Part shown: piece by piece, positions 16,584-25,128 of the stretch
Numbering within the stretch: position 1 is the first letter of the stretch
Layout of the letters: each line of letters opens with the position of its first letter
Assembly (NCBI RefSeq): GCF_042660205.1
Contig: NZ_JBHSTQ010000001.1
Coordinates: forward strand, 62,001-126,000
DNA length: 64,000 bases
From: Sporolactobacillus kofuensis
GTDB taxonomy: Bacteria > Bacillota > Bacilli > Bacillales > Sporolactobacillaceae
Direction of reading: 5' to 3'
Notes under the pieces: model-generated
What the model saw: only the letters and a program-made list of their open reading frames with translations
Database searches by the model: none
Told to the model about the DNA's origin: nothing
Made by a program: the position numbers and the translations under genes

Positions 16584-17273
16584 TTAATCCTTTTTCTCTG
16601 ATAAAGTGCGCAGGGCGTTCGCTGCAAGGATATGCTTTGGATTCAATGCCAATGCTCTATCAAAGTATTGCTTTGCTTGATGATTATGATCTTGAAAAGC
16701 CGCTATGACGCCGAGGTTATAATAGGCATCTGCATGTGTTGCATCGCCTTCAATCACTAAGTGAAATTGTTGTTCTGCCGTATCTAAGTCACCCAGTCGA
16801 GCGAGTTGCAACGCATACTGAAAGCGCGCTTCAAGATCCTGGTCATTTAATTCAACTGCACGCTGAAATGCCGCAAGTGCTTGTCCACTATGCCCCAGTT
16901 CAAGTGCGGATCTCCCAATCATATAAAAAAGGTCTCCGCCATCCAAGCCAGATTTCTGAGCCTCATTAAATCGATCCAAAGCTTCTTGATAACGATCAAG
17001 CTCAAACAATGCATTGCCATAGCCAAATGAAGCCGAAGCATACAAAGGATCAATGGATAGTGCTTTTTCAAAAAAAGCGAATGACCGAGGGCTTTCCCCC
17101 ATGGTCACCAGCAAATTTCCAAAATTCGTATAACCTGCAGGGTCCTCAGGGTGCTCTGAAATGGCTAGATCCAACGCTTTTGCTGCCTGTTCAAATTTTC
17201 TTTCAGCAATTAATTGCTGAACTTGTTCCATGGTGTGTTCCACATGCCGCACTCCCATAATTGATTTCTTCAT
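16584..17273 (-). CDS. yrrB: TPR-repeat protein YrrB
   Basis: Up to 229 residues made of about six tetratricopeptide repeats. Examples are PAGYTNFGNLLVTMGESPRSF, shortened here, then ASASFGYGNALFELDRYQEA and DAYYNLGVIAAFQDHNHQAK. TPR proteins are scaffolds; no catalytic role is expected. YrrB sits between recD2 and mnmA in B. subtilis too. The start is uncertain: ATG 17273 has only a weak site, GTG 17243 has GGGAG 8 nt upstream, and the ATG encoding MEQVQQLIAERK (17231) aligns with the family start. Confidence 0.85.
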   Translation of the reverse strand: MKKSIMGVRHVEHTMEQVQQLIAERKFEQAAKALDLAISEHPEDPAGYTNFGNLLVTMGESPRSFAFFEKALSIDPLYASASFGYGNALFELDRYQEALDRFNEAQKSGLDGGDLFYMIGRSALELGHSGQALAAFQRAVELNDQDLEARFQYALQLARLGDLDTAEQQFHLVIEGDATHADAYYNLGVIAAFQDHNHQAKQYFDRALALNPKHILAANALRTLSEKKD

Positions 17274-17300
17274 TTCATCGCCTATTTCATTGTAAGAAAA

Positions 17301-17480
17301 ACTGGGTAAACTTGCACCCAGTCCTTATCTCTACTTCGATTGCTCGCATTATCTAGGACAGCTGCGGGCTTTCGTGAGCCCCTCGGTCAACCCGCTGTCT
17401 GTAAGGTGTTACTTGGCTAACGATCAGCAGGGATGGGCCCGCAGGCGTCTCGCAGCTTCGCTGCATTCGTAAGCGAAAAG
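17301..17480 (+). repeat. Diverged copy of the dispersed GC-rich repeat
   Basis: Begins with a perfect 7-bp hairpin ACTGGGT/ACCCAGT followed by CCTTATCTC and CTTCGATTGCTCGC, then diverges. It recovers similarity at GCAGGCGTCTCGCAGCTTCGCTGC. It lies between yrrB and the mnmA terminator, on the far side of the terminator from mnmA. Confidence 0.65.
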
Positions 17481-17503
17481 CGTTAGCTTTTTTCTTACCT
17501 GTG

Positions 17504-17537
17504 GAAAAAGACTCGAGCTTCAGAGTGAAGCCGAGTC
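17504..17537 (-). terminator. Intrinsic terminator overlapping the mnmA stop codon
   Basis: On the minus strand GACTCGGCTTCA pairs with TGAAGCTCGAGTC and is followed by TTTTTCC. The mnmA TGA is inside the hairpin, so the last codons of the gene form its left arm. Confidence 0.88.
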
Positions 17538-18653
17538 CGTAAAATCAAGTGCAGCGTCTGTACCCTGATTCAAAATGGTCGAGATCGTTCCTCCTCCGAG
17601 GCAAACGTCATCATCATACAGGACAACAGACTGTCCAGGAGTTACCGCCCACTCAAGTTCATCAAACACAATTTCCAAACTTCCATCGTCGAGCAAATGA
17701 ACCGTGACCGGACGATCCTTTTGTCTGTAACGGAATTTGGCTGTGCAATGGAAGACCGTATCTTTCGGTGCGCCTGAGATCCAATTTACTTGGTCGGCAA
17801 GGAGCCCTTGAGAATACAAAGCCGGATGATCTGCACCAGGTGCAACATAGAGAATGTTCTGTTTCAGATCTTTACCGCATACAAACCATGGGCCGCCGGG
17901 ACCACCAATGCCTAATCCTTGGCGCTGACCATTCGTGTAGTACATTAGTCCATCATGATAGCCTTTTAACTCGCCATCGATGGTTCGAATTTCACCACGA
18001 TTTGCCGGGAGATACGTGCTTAAGAATTGTTTGAAATTGCGTTCTCCAATAAAACAGATGCCGGTACTATCCTTCTTTTCTGCAGTCGCCAGATGATGCT
18101 CACGTGCAATTTCACGTACCTCAGGTTTTTCCAAATCCCCAAGTGGAAACATCACTTTTGAAATCTGTTCCTGAGAAAGTTGATTCAGAAAATAGGTTTG
18201 ATCCTTATTTTCATCAACCGCACGAATCATTGCAACTTTTCCATCCCGTTCATCCACACGTGCATAATGTCCGGTTGCCACATAGTCAGCACCCAGAGCC
18301 ATAGCATGATCGAGAAATGCTTTGAATTTGATTTCTTTATTGCACATGACATCCGGATTCGGCGTCCTACCCAATTTATATTCATTGAGAAAATAGGTGA
18401 AGACACGCTCCCAGTACTGTTTTTCAAAATTTACCGCATAATAAGGGATGCCAATTTGATTGGAGACACGAACCACATCTTCATAGTCTTCAGTTGCTGT
18501 GCAGACACCATTTTCATCGGTATCATCCCAGTTCTTCATAAAAATCCCGACAACATCATAGCCCTGTTGTTTCAATAAAAGTGCGGCAACCGTCGAATCT
18601 ACACCGCCGGACATGCCGATTACGACCCTCGTCTGACTGGGGGTTTTTTTCAT
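17520..18653 (-). CDS. mnmA: tRNA-specific 2-thiouridylase MnmA (TrmU)
   Basis: Adds sulfur to U34 of tRNA-Lys, -Glu and -Gln using persulfide sulfur from the desulfurase encoded just upstream. The 377-residue protein begins with the PP-loop VIGMSGGVDSTVAALL. The two catalytic cysteines are in NPDVMCNKEIKF and DSTGICFIGERNF. The C-terminal part has the usual beta-barrel domain (GQRQGLGIGG, PGQSVVLYDDD). ATG 18653 is preferred over an adjacent TTG; it follows the yrvO stop by 4 nt. Confidence 0.96.
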   Translation of the reverse strand: MKKTPSQTRVVIGMSGGVDSTVAALLLKQQGYDVVGIFMKNWDDTDENGVCTATEDYEDVVRVSNQIGIPYYAVNFEKQYWERVFTYFLNEYKLGRTPNPDVMCNKEIKFKAFLDHAMALGADYVATGHYARVDERDGKVAMIRAVDENKDQTYFLNQLSQEQISKVMFPLGDLEKPEVREIAREHHLATAEKKDSTGICFIGERNFKQFLSTYLPANRGEIRTIDGELKGYHDGLMYYTNGQRQGLGIGGPGGPWFVCGKDLKQNILYVAPGADHPALYSQGLLADQVNWISGAPKDTVFHCTAKFRYRQKDRPVTVHLLDDGSLEIVFDELEWAVTPGQSVVLYDDDVCLGGGTISTILNQGTDAALDFTDSASL

Positions 18654-18657
18654 CAAC

Positions 18658-19818
18658 TTAATTACCCACCTTTCCTAATGACACGAGTTCACGAACCGAA
18701 GTCGCGATGATTTTTCCAGCTTCGCGCAGTCGATCTTCCTGCATGGCGTCGCCAAAGCTGATCCGAATTGAACTTTTTGTCTCAGGTGCTCCTTGTCCGA
18801 ACATCGCTGTTAACACGTGCGAAGGTTCAATAGATCCCGCAGTACAAGCAGAGCCACTAGATACTGCGACTCCACTCAAATCGAGCTTGGTAAGCAGCGT
18901 TTCCACTTGTGTTCCAGGAAAATAGAGATTCACTACTTGAGGAAGAAAATGTTCCGGATTCCCGTTAATTTGGTAATCCACATGTTCGTCATCAAGCGTT
19001 TCCAACATGACTTGACGTGCCTTTAGGCTCGACTGAATACGCTCATGCAAATGTTCGCCAACTTTCTCAACAGCACGTGCCAATCCCGCAATTTCAGGAA
19101 CATTTTCCGTTCCTGCTCGGCGTTTCCGTTCTTGATCACCACCATGCGTAAAGGCTTGAAGGCGAACACCATCCCGAACAAAGAGAAAACCAATTCCTTT
19201 GGGTCCTCCAATTTTGTGACCCGCCATCGATAGCATATCAATTGGTGTATCTTTAACGTCCATATCCACCGTACCAAACGCTTGAACTACATCTGTATGA
19301 AAATAAGCTTGATGGTTCGCCAAAAGATGTGCAATCTCACGAATTGGCTGAATGGTCCCAACCTCATTATTGGCAAACATAATGGTCACGAGTATGGTAT
19401 CGTCTCTCAGTTTCTGTTTTAAATCTTCAACGGAAATTCGCCCGGTGCGATCGACATCCAAATAATCAACGTCGAATCCTTGGCTCTCTAGATAGGCACA
19501 AGTTTTCAGAACACCATGGTGCTCAACCTTTGAGGTAATAATATGTTTGCCCTTATGCTTGTTGGCGAATGCCGTTCCGAGAATGGCAAGATTGTCACCC
19601 TCAGTACCGCCTCCGGTAAACACAATTTCACGGCTTCTCGCTCCAATATACTTGGCGATTGTATGTCGCGAATCGTCAACGATCTTGCGTGCCTGCCTTC
19701 CGAACGAATGAATACTCGATGGGTTACCGACCACAGTTTGATAGGTTTCCATCATCACTTGCAAAACTTCCGGATCGATCGGCGTTGTCGCAGCATGATC
19801 GAGATAGATTGGATCCAC
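18658..19818 (-). CDS. yrvO: Cysteine desulfurase (IscS/NifS-like, YrvO)
   Basis: PLP enzyme releasing sulfur from cysteine as an enzyme-bound persulfide. The 386-residue protein has PLP-lysine Lys202 in SMAGHKIGGPKG, the PLP-contacting VEHHGV, and the active-site loop SSGSACTAGS with Cys325, which marks a group I (IscS-type) enzyme. Placement directly before mnmA indicates it is the dedicated sulfur donor for tRNA thiolation, as YrvO is in B. subtilis. It follows cymR by 67 nt, so the three genes may form one unit. Confidence 0.94.
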   Translation of the reverse strand: MDPIYLDHAATTPIDPEVLQVMMETYQTVVGNPSSIHSFGRQARKIVDDSRHTIAKYIGARSREIVFTGGGTEGDNLAILGTAFANKHKGKHIITSKVEHHGVLKTCAYLESQGFDVDYLDVDRTGRISVEDLKQKLRDDTILVTIMFANNEVGTIQPIREIAHLLANHQAYFHTDVVQAFGTVDMDVKDTPIDMLSMAGHKIGGPKGIGFLFVRDGVRLQAFTHGGDQERKRRAGTENVPEIAGLARAVEKVGEHLHERIQSSLKARQVMLETLDDEHVDYQINGNPEHFLPQVVNLYFPGTQVETLLTKLDLSGVAVSSGSACTAGSIEPSHVLTAMFGQGAPETKSSIRISFGDAMQEDRLREAGKIIATSVRELVSLGKVGN

Positions 19819-19885
19819 GTTCTTTCACTCCTTTACTTTCTTCCCAATAAACAGATGCTTATCTTTTCTTAACGATCTGTACTTA

Positions 19886-20308
19886 TTAAATATAGAACAT
19901 ATCCGGATCTTGAACTTGAGGCTCCGAATCGTAATGAATCAGATCATCAAGAGTCGTTCCTTGAAGCACATCGCGAACAGCATCCCTGATTTTAACCCAA
20001 AGTTCTCGTTTTGCGGGATCATCATCTTCCATGACTTCCACCGGTTGGATGGGGCCTTCAAGAACACGAATAACATCCGCAGCGGTAATGCTACTTGGCA
20101 TTTTGGACAACACATACCCACCATATGCACCACGGACACTGTTTACGAGTCCGGCATTGCGCAGCGGCGCAATCAGCTGCTCCAGATAGTGTTCCGATAG
20201 ATTATGTTCTTGAGCAATTGCCTTCAGCGAAAGGGGGCCACGTCCCTTGTTTTTTGCAAGTGCCATCATAATCGTCAAACCATAACGACCTTTCGTTGAA
20301 ATTTTCAT
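19886..20308 (-). CDS. cymR: Rrf2-family regulator CymR (cysteine metabolism repressor)
   Basis: 140-residue Rrf2 protein: MKISTKGRYGLTIMMALA, recognition helix LSEHYLEQLIAPLRNAGLV and wing SVRGAYGGYVL. The iron-sulfur cysteines of IscR are absent, which is typical of CymR. In B. subtilis CymR senses cysteine status through CysK and represses the yrrT-mccAB operon among others. Both the regulator and its expected target are in this window, about 16 kb apart. It diverges from rarA; the shared region is 20309-20549. Confidence 0.93.
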   Translation of the reverse strand: MKISTKGRYGLTIMMALAKNKGRGPLSLKAIAQEHNLSEHYLEQLIAPLRNAGLVNSVRGAYGGYVLSKMPSSITAADVIRVLEGPIQPVEVMEDDDPAKRELWVKIRDAVRDVLQGTTLDDLIHYDSEPQVQDPDMFYI

Positions 20309-20549
20309 ATTATTACACCTCTTTATTCATCCTTAATCAACATGTACTTCTGAAAAATATATGTTCAAACAATGATTCAGGGGAAATCAACAGTTAGGTT
20401 ATCTACAGGCTTTTGCTTCTAACCGAAAAGAGAAGCCAATCTATGGTAAACTATGTTCAGACCTTCAATCATTATAGACGAAAACGGTTGGAGTTGCACG
20501 TGATCAATCAGCATTCACAAAAATACCGAATAATGAGAGGATGATCGGG

Positions 20550-21896
20550 ATGGATCTCTTCGACTTTCCAACCGATGACCAATCCAATTTAAATGGAAGA
20601 CCGCTCGCAGACCGGATGCGTCCCCAAAACTTAGACGAGTTTGTTGGCCAAGATCAAATTGTCGGAAAAGGTCGCCTGCTTCGTCGTGCGATTCAAGCCG
20701 ATAAATTAACACCGATGATTTTCTTCGGACCTCCTGGAACCGGAAAGACAACCTTGGCGCACATTATCGCTCAAAAGACATCAGCTTATTTTGAACAGTT
20801 AAATGCGGTAACCTCCGGTGTTGGCGATCTACGAAGAATAATTGCTGAAGCAGAAGAACGTCTAAAATTTGATCAGCAAAAAACGATCCTATTTATTGAT
20901 GAAATTCATCGTTTTAATAAGGGACAACAAGATGCACTACTTCCTTCCGTTGAAAAAGGAACGATTATTTTAATCGGCGCAACGACTGAGAGTCCAATGT
21001 TTGAAATAAACGCGGCCCTGCTCTCTCGTTCCCGATTGTTTCGCTTTGTTCCATTATCTTCAAAAGATATCCGGAAAATTCTCGAGCATGCACTTTCTGA
21101 TAAATCCAGAGGGTACGGTGCGATTAAGATCAAAGCGGACGCTGATGCTCTTGACCATTTGGTCCAAGTTGCCGGTGGAGACAGCCGCAGTGCACTCCAC
21201 GCCCTTGAACTTGCTGTCCTGACTACCAACCCAGATCAAGATGGCGTCATTCATATTGACCGCAGTGTCGCTGAAGAATCTATTCAGGAAAAAGTCTTGC
21301 AATACGATAAAAAAGGAGATAATCATTACGACACGGTTTCCGCGTTTATCAAAAGTATGCGTGGATCGGATCCGGATGCCACGCTCTACTGGCTGGCAAA
21401 AATGATCGCTGCCGGTGAAGATCCGAAATTCATTGCCCGTCGCATCTTTATCCATGCCGCAGAAGATGTTGGACTGGCTGATCCTAATGCAATTCTTGTT
21501 GCCAATGCGGCAGTTACTGCAGTCACTTTTATTGGTTTGCCTGAAGCCAGAATTCCGCTTGCTGAAGCTGCACTCTATGTCTCCACCGCACCAAAAAGCA
21601 ATGCTGCACTTGTTGGTATTGATCAGGCACTTTCAGCTGTAAAGCACGAAACGAGCGGAGAGGTGCCCATTCATCTCCGCGACGCACATTACCAAGGTGC
21701 AAGCAAACTCGGCCATGGCATTGGCTATTTATATCCACATGATTTCGAAGGCGGCTATGTCCCTCAGGACTATTTGCCGGAACCTATGCGGCATAAGACA
21801 TTCTATCAGCCATCTGCACGCGGCTATGAACGAACGGTACAAAAAAGGCTTGATTATTTTGCTCAGAGAGATCGAGAAAAAAAAGAGAATAAGTAA
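20550..21896 (+). CDS. rarA: Replication-associated recombination protein RarA (YrvN)
   Basis: AAA+ ATPase of the MgsA/WRNIP1 family that works at stalled replication forks. The 448-residue protein has Walker A FFGPPGTGKTT, Walker B ILFIDEIHRF, sensor 1 IGATTESPMFEI and the arginine finger LLSRSRLFRF. The C-terminal tetramerisation domain includes EDVGLADPNA and GYLYPHDFEGGYVPQ. I start at ATG 20550, with GAGAGG 9 nt upstream; an ATG at 20541 directly abuts that site. Confidence 0.94.
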   Translation: MDLFDFPTDDQSNLNGRPLADRMRPQNLDEFVGQDQIVGKGRLLRRAIQADKLTPMIFFGPPGTGKTTLAHIIAQKTSAYFEQLNAVTSGVGDLRRIIAEAEERLKFDQQKTILFIDEIHRFNKGQQDALLPSVEKGTIILIGATTESPMFEINAALLSRSRLFRFVPLSSKDIRKILEHALSDKSRGYGAIKIKADADALDHLVQVAGGDSRSALHALELAVLTTNPDQDGVIHIDRSVAEESIQEKVLQYDKKGDNHYDTVSAFIKSMRGSDPDATLYWLAKMIAAGEDPKFIARRIFIHAAEDVGLADPNAILVANAAVTAVTFIGLPEARIPLAEAALYVSTAPKSNAALVGIDQALSAVKHETSGEVPIHLRDAHYQGASKLGHGIGYLYPHDFEGGYVPQDYLPEPMRHKTFYQPSARGYERTVQKRLDYFAQRDREKKENK

Positions 21897-21904
21897 TAGG
21901 CTCA

Positions 21905-21937
21905 TAAAAAGAGGCATCTTCATCGATGCCTCTTTTA
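21905..21937 (+). terminator. Intrinsic terminator of rarA
   Basis: AGAGGCATC-TTCATC-GATGCCTCT followed by TTTTATC, 13 nt after the rarA stop. Preceding A5 could make it work in reverse too. Confidence 0.9.
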
Positions 21938-22027
21938 TCTCTCAAAATCTGATGTCTTTGTATAAAAATCTCACAAGTTGTCAATCCTTTTTACAAATCA
22001 GCAAGAATGCAAGAAGGAGCGTATACC

Positions 22028-22726
22028 ATGACAAAAGTGAGACAAGATGCTTGGTCGCATGAAGATGACCTGCTGCTTGCAGAAACGGTTCTGCGCCACA
22101 TCAGAGAAGGAAGTACACAATTAGATGCGTTTGAAGAAGTAGGTGACCGGCTTAACCGTACCGGAGCAGCATGCGGATTTCGTTGGAATGCCATCGTCCG
22201 CAGAAAATACGAACAAGCAATTGAAATAGCAAAGAAACAGCGAAAACAAAAGAAACGCGCGGAGCATCGAGGACGCCTCTTGCAACCGTCAGCCGCAACT
22301 TTCCCAGTGATGGAAACGGCGTATATTACCGATCCTTCTGAACTCACTACTCAGGAGCACGAGACGCTGCCTGTACCTTCAACGATTGAACACGCCATCC
22401 CTGCTGAAACAGGTGCGATACAACTACCAGATGTCATTCGTTTTCTGCAATCGATGCAAGATGGTAAGGTAACGAACAGTAGATTAGATGAAGAGAATAC
22501 TCACTTGAAAGAAGAAAATAATCGTTTCAAAAAGAAAATTGCTGAACTCGAAAGTGAAATTGAGTCGTTAACCAATCGTCAGCAGACGGTCGAAGATGAC
22601 TATCAAGCGCTAATCGGTATTATGGATCGAGCACGACGCATGGTTGCATTCAAAGACCAGGAAATTGCTTCAGGTCCTACGTTCAAGATGGATCAGAATG
22701 GGAATTTGGAGAAATTAGCGAAGTAA
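22028..22726 (+). CDS. RsfA-family prespore-type transcriptional regulator
   Basis: 232-residue protein with an N-terminal Myb/SANT-like DNA-binding domain (VRQDAWSHEDDLLLAETVL ... NRTGAACGFRWNAIVRRKY). A basic stretch (KKQRKQKKRAEHRGR) and a variable linker follow, then a C-terminal coiled coil (about residues 150-205, DEENTHLKEENNRFKKK). This layout is that of B. subtilis RsfA and its paralogue YlbO. RsfA tunes sigma-F-dependent gene expression in the forespore. I cannot say which paralogue this is. AAGGAG stands 8 nt before the ATG at 22028. It is a single-gene unit bounded by terminators. Confidence 0.85.
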   Translation: MTKVRQDAWSHEDDLLLAETVLRHIREGSTQLDAFEEVGDRLNRTGAACGFRWNAIVRRKYEQAIEIAKKQRKQKKRAEHRGRLLQPSAATFPVMETAYITDPSELTTQEHETLPVPSTIEHAIPAETGAIQLPDVIRFLQSMQDGKVTNSRLDEENTHLKEENNRFKKKIAELESEIESLTNRQQTVEDDYQALIGIMDRARRMVAFKDQEIASGPTFKMDQNGNLEKLAK

Positions 22727-22792
22727 CTTAACAGACATTCAAATACCAACTAGACTTTTTAAAAGTAGTTTAATTAAATAGTATCTAATTAC

Positions 22793-22818
22793 AGCGAAAG
22801 GCATCCGCCTTTCGCTTT
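22793..22818 (+). terminator. Hairpin terminator between rsfA-like gene and pilus locus
   Basis: AGCGAAAGGC-ATCC-GCCTTTCGCT followed by TTAT. The T-run is short, so efficiency is uncertain. It lies between the convergent rsfA-like gene and the minor pilin operon and may serve both. Confidence 0.7.
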
Positions 22819-22875
22819 ATGATTTCAACATAATGTTCCAATTGATCAGTAATAACCTAGCATTGGTTAACGCTC

Positions 22876-24093
22876 TTATTCATAGACAATTTTACCATTC
22901 ATCGGTGGTTTTAATGGATTTACTGATGCATTCGAATCGCTTCTTTGAGGATAGAAATAGATATCGCCATTCGCACTTGTTTGCAAACTTGCACTTTTTA
23001 CGATAACACCTTGTGAAAAAAACAATTCAGATTTATTTCCATCATTTCTAGGTTCAAAACTTCCATTTACATAAACGGTACGGTCAAAGTGGACATCGAG
23101 GTCATCACGTGGATTTCCTCCATTACTTGATTCTTTTAGGAAATCCCCTCCAACAAATACATATCCCTGATAACGTTGCCCAAAACCATATGTCAAGTCG
23201 TTCTCAACATAGAGATTTCCGGCCACATTCACGATTCCCGTGGCTGCCAGACTACCATTTATATGTACATTACCTTTGAATGTCACATCACCTGAAATTT
23301 CCACATCTCCATTAATATAAACATCGCCTTCAAAAGTTCGATTTTTAGACCAATCAATTTGTCCTGAACTTACATATACATTTCCACTCACGTCAGCACT
23401 TGTCACAGAATTCGAACTGTCTGATGGTTGTGCCATACGCATATTTTCAAATCGATCTTTCATTTCCGTTAAATCAACGGATTGATATGTGGGTTCTGTA
23501 GGATTTTTATTTTGATCAATGATATGAATCGTATCTTTATTACCTGCACCTTGTATTTGCCACTGTCCTGGCTCAACAATGACTGCCCCATTCATATAGG
23601 GTAATGACAGACCTTCATGTTCTTCAGTCATTTGATAATTCTCGTCATAGACAAACTTTTTCTCCATTGAAATTGTTCGTTCTTCACCATGAACAATACC
23701 TAAAGATTGAATTCTAATCACATATTGATTGCTTGAACTATCAACCTGTACTTTACTTATTTTATATTCAGGATTGCCTTGTAAATTAAGAGTCCGATCA
23801 GGTACATTGATCGCCCATATTTGATTTTTCAAAGTAGCAAAGCTAGGGGGATTGTGCACATCAATAGTTGAATACCACTGATTTAGTTGATCATTATATG
23901 CTTTGAGCCCCATCTCAGCAGCGTTTGTTGCCTGTGTTTTATAAGTTTCTTTACTGAATTGCGTGGAATGATTGAAGGATACGGACATGACTGTGAGCCC
24001 AAGCACAGAGAACACAGTTATAACGAGGAGAACAACGATTAGTGCATAACCGGTCTCGCTTCTTAACTCTGATGATTTATTTTTGGGAATCAC
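22876..24093 (-). CDS. Large minor pilin, PilX/GspK-like N-terminus with beta-helical repeats
   Basis: 405-residue secreted protein. A short leader ends in a glycine (ELRSETG) and is followed by the hydrophobic pilin helix YALIVVLLVITVF. The glutamate normally at mature position 5 is a valine. After the helix comes a mixed region (about 50-220). Residues ~235-310 form repeats of the type G(D/N)VY(I/V)NG (GNVYVSSGQ, GDVYINGDVEISGDV, GNVHINGS), as in right-handed beta-helices or bactofilins. Third in a three-gene operon and overlapping the previous gene by 17 nt. I chose GTG 24093, with GGAGAG 8 nt upstream. Probably a pilus tip component (inference). Confidence 0.75.
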   Translation of the reverse strand: MIPKNKSSELRSETGYALIVVLLVITVFSVLGLTVMSVSFNHSTQFSKETYKTQATNAAEMGLKAYNDQLNQWYSTIDVHNPPSFATLKNQIWAINVPDRTLNLQGNPEYKISKVQVDSSSNQYVIRIQSLGIVHGEERTISMEKKFVYDENYQMTEEHEGLSLPYMNGAVIVEPGQWQIQGAGNKDTIHIIDQNKNPTEPTYQSVDLTEMKDRFENMRMAQPSDSSNSVTSADVSGNVYVSSGQIDWSKNRTFEGDVYINGDVEISGDVTFKGNVHINGSLAATGIVNVAGNLYVENDLTYGFGQRYQGYVFVGGDFLKESSNGGNPRDDLDVHFDRTVYVNGSFEPRNDGNKSELFFSQGVIVKSASLQTSANGDIYFYPQRSDSNASVNPLKPPMNGKIVYE

Positions 24094-24595
24094 TCGATCC
24101 ACTCTCCTCGTCATCTGTCCATGGGTAATTTAATGTGGTGTCTAAATGAAAACTCGGACCACCAATATCGGCTTCATTGGATGAATTTCTCATTTTTATA
24201 ACATAATCGACCGTTATTTTCTTTCCGATCTCTTTATTGTTTCCATTAAGTATGGACTGTGGTTGCGTGTCGGCATCCTCTTCTTTTATGTAAAATAAGT
24301 CAGGGTCTGAGATTGTTTCGTCACGCGTTGATGAATCGCTGTTTGTTAGGGTAAGAATCACGTTTCCATTATCTATATTTACTGAAAAGGGACGGTCTTG
24401 TTGATCATAGAAAGCCCGCGTGATTCTTACTTGAACAAGATGTGCATCTGCCTGCAAATCATTTTCCGTCATCGTCCGTTTTGCCGATTGATCTCCGGAC
24501 AACCAAATTCCGAATATCAATGTCAGACAAATCGTTGCGATGACGACCACCGCCAGCAGTTCAACCATAGTCACACCTTTAGAATTAGTGATCAT
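24077..24595 (-). CDS. Minor type IV pilin, PilW/GspJ-like
   Basis: 172-residue prepilin with leader MITNSKG, cleavage expected after the glycine, mature start VTMVELLAVVVIA with Glu5 present, then a long N-terminal helix and a hydrophilic C-terminal domain with an acidic tail (DDEESGSSDSQK). Second gene of the minor pilin operon; it overlaps the first by 11 nt and the third by 17 nt. The order small-medium-large matches the GspI-GspJ-GspK or PilV-PilW-PilX sets that prime pilus assembly elsewhere. Sequence beyond the N-terminus is too divergent to assign precisely. Confidence 0.75.
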   Translation of the reverse strand: MITNSKGVTMVELLAVVVIATICLTLIFGIWLSGDQSAKRTMTENDLQADAHLVQVRITRAFYDQQDRPFSVNIDNGNVILTLTNSDSSTRDETISDPDLFYIKEEDADTQPQSILNGNNKEIGKKITVDYVIKMRNSSNEADIGGPSFHLDTTLNYPWTDDEESGSSDSQK

Positions 24596-25025
24596 TTTCC
24601 GATGCCCCTTGGCTGCTTGACGTTGTAGAATAGTTATAAAGTTCTACATAGTTTGTATTCGAATAATAGGTTCTGACAACAACCATTTGCTTTCCATCGT
24701 TGTCTTTAGCAATAACATAGACGTACGTTTGATAGGTTCCGTGATCAATCGTTGCCGTATCCGCCCCATCATGAACCGTGTAATTGGTATGGCTTGGTTC
24801 TGCTGTGGGCGATTGAACGTTTTTGCCTGGATCATTTGGAAGATTCTCAAGAACATCAGACAACCTCTTCTGCGCCAATTGAAGTGCCGTAAGCCTGTCA
24901 CCGTTGTTTGTTGTGACTTGCTGAAATTGGATAAAGACATAAGCGAAGGTCAGCATCACCATACTCAGTAGAGTGATCGCGAGGATGACCTCTATTAATG
25001 TCATGCCGTCTTGTTTTCGGTTCAT
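24585..25025 (-). CDS. Minor type IV pilin, PilV/GspI-like
   Basis: 146-residue prepilin: leader MNRKQDG, mature start MTLIEVILAITLLSMVML with Glu5, then ALQLAQKRLSDVLENLPND and a small Thr/Tyr-rich C-terminal domain. The TLIEV start and the length resemble PilV/GspI. First gene of the leftward minor pilin operon, divergent from pilB with 103 bp between the two starts, so both operons are likely controlled from one small region. Confidence 0.78.
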   Translation of the reverse strand: MNRKQDGMTLIEVILAITLLSMVMLTFAYVFIQFQQVTTNNGDRLTALQLAQKRLSDVLENLPNDPGKNVQSPTAEPSHTNYTVHDGADTATIDHGTYQTYVYVIAKDNDGKQMVVVRTYYSNTNYVELYNYSTTSSSQGASENDH

Positions 25026-25128
25026 CAGTCGCAGTCCTTTCGCATCTGTCTCATACTATTTTAATGGCTTTTCTGATAGAATAAAAGTGTCGATTCTTAG
25101 CATATAAAGAAATCAGGAGGAAGTCCAC

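Noticed and set aside
25026..25128. Cyclic di-GMP riboswitch in front of pilB
   Set aside because: I looked for one because PilB carries MshEN motifs, but the gap is only 103 bp and lacks the GEMM core.
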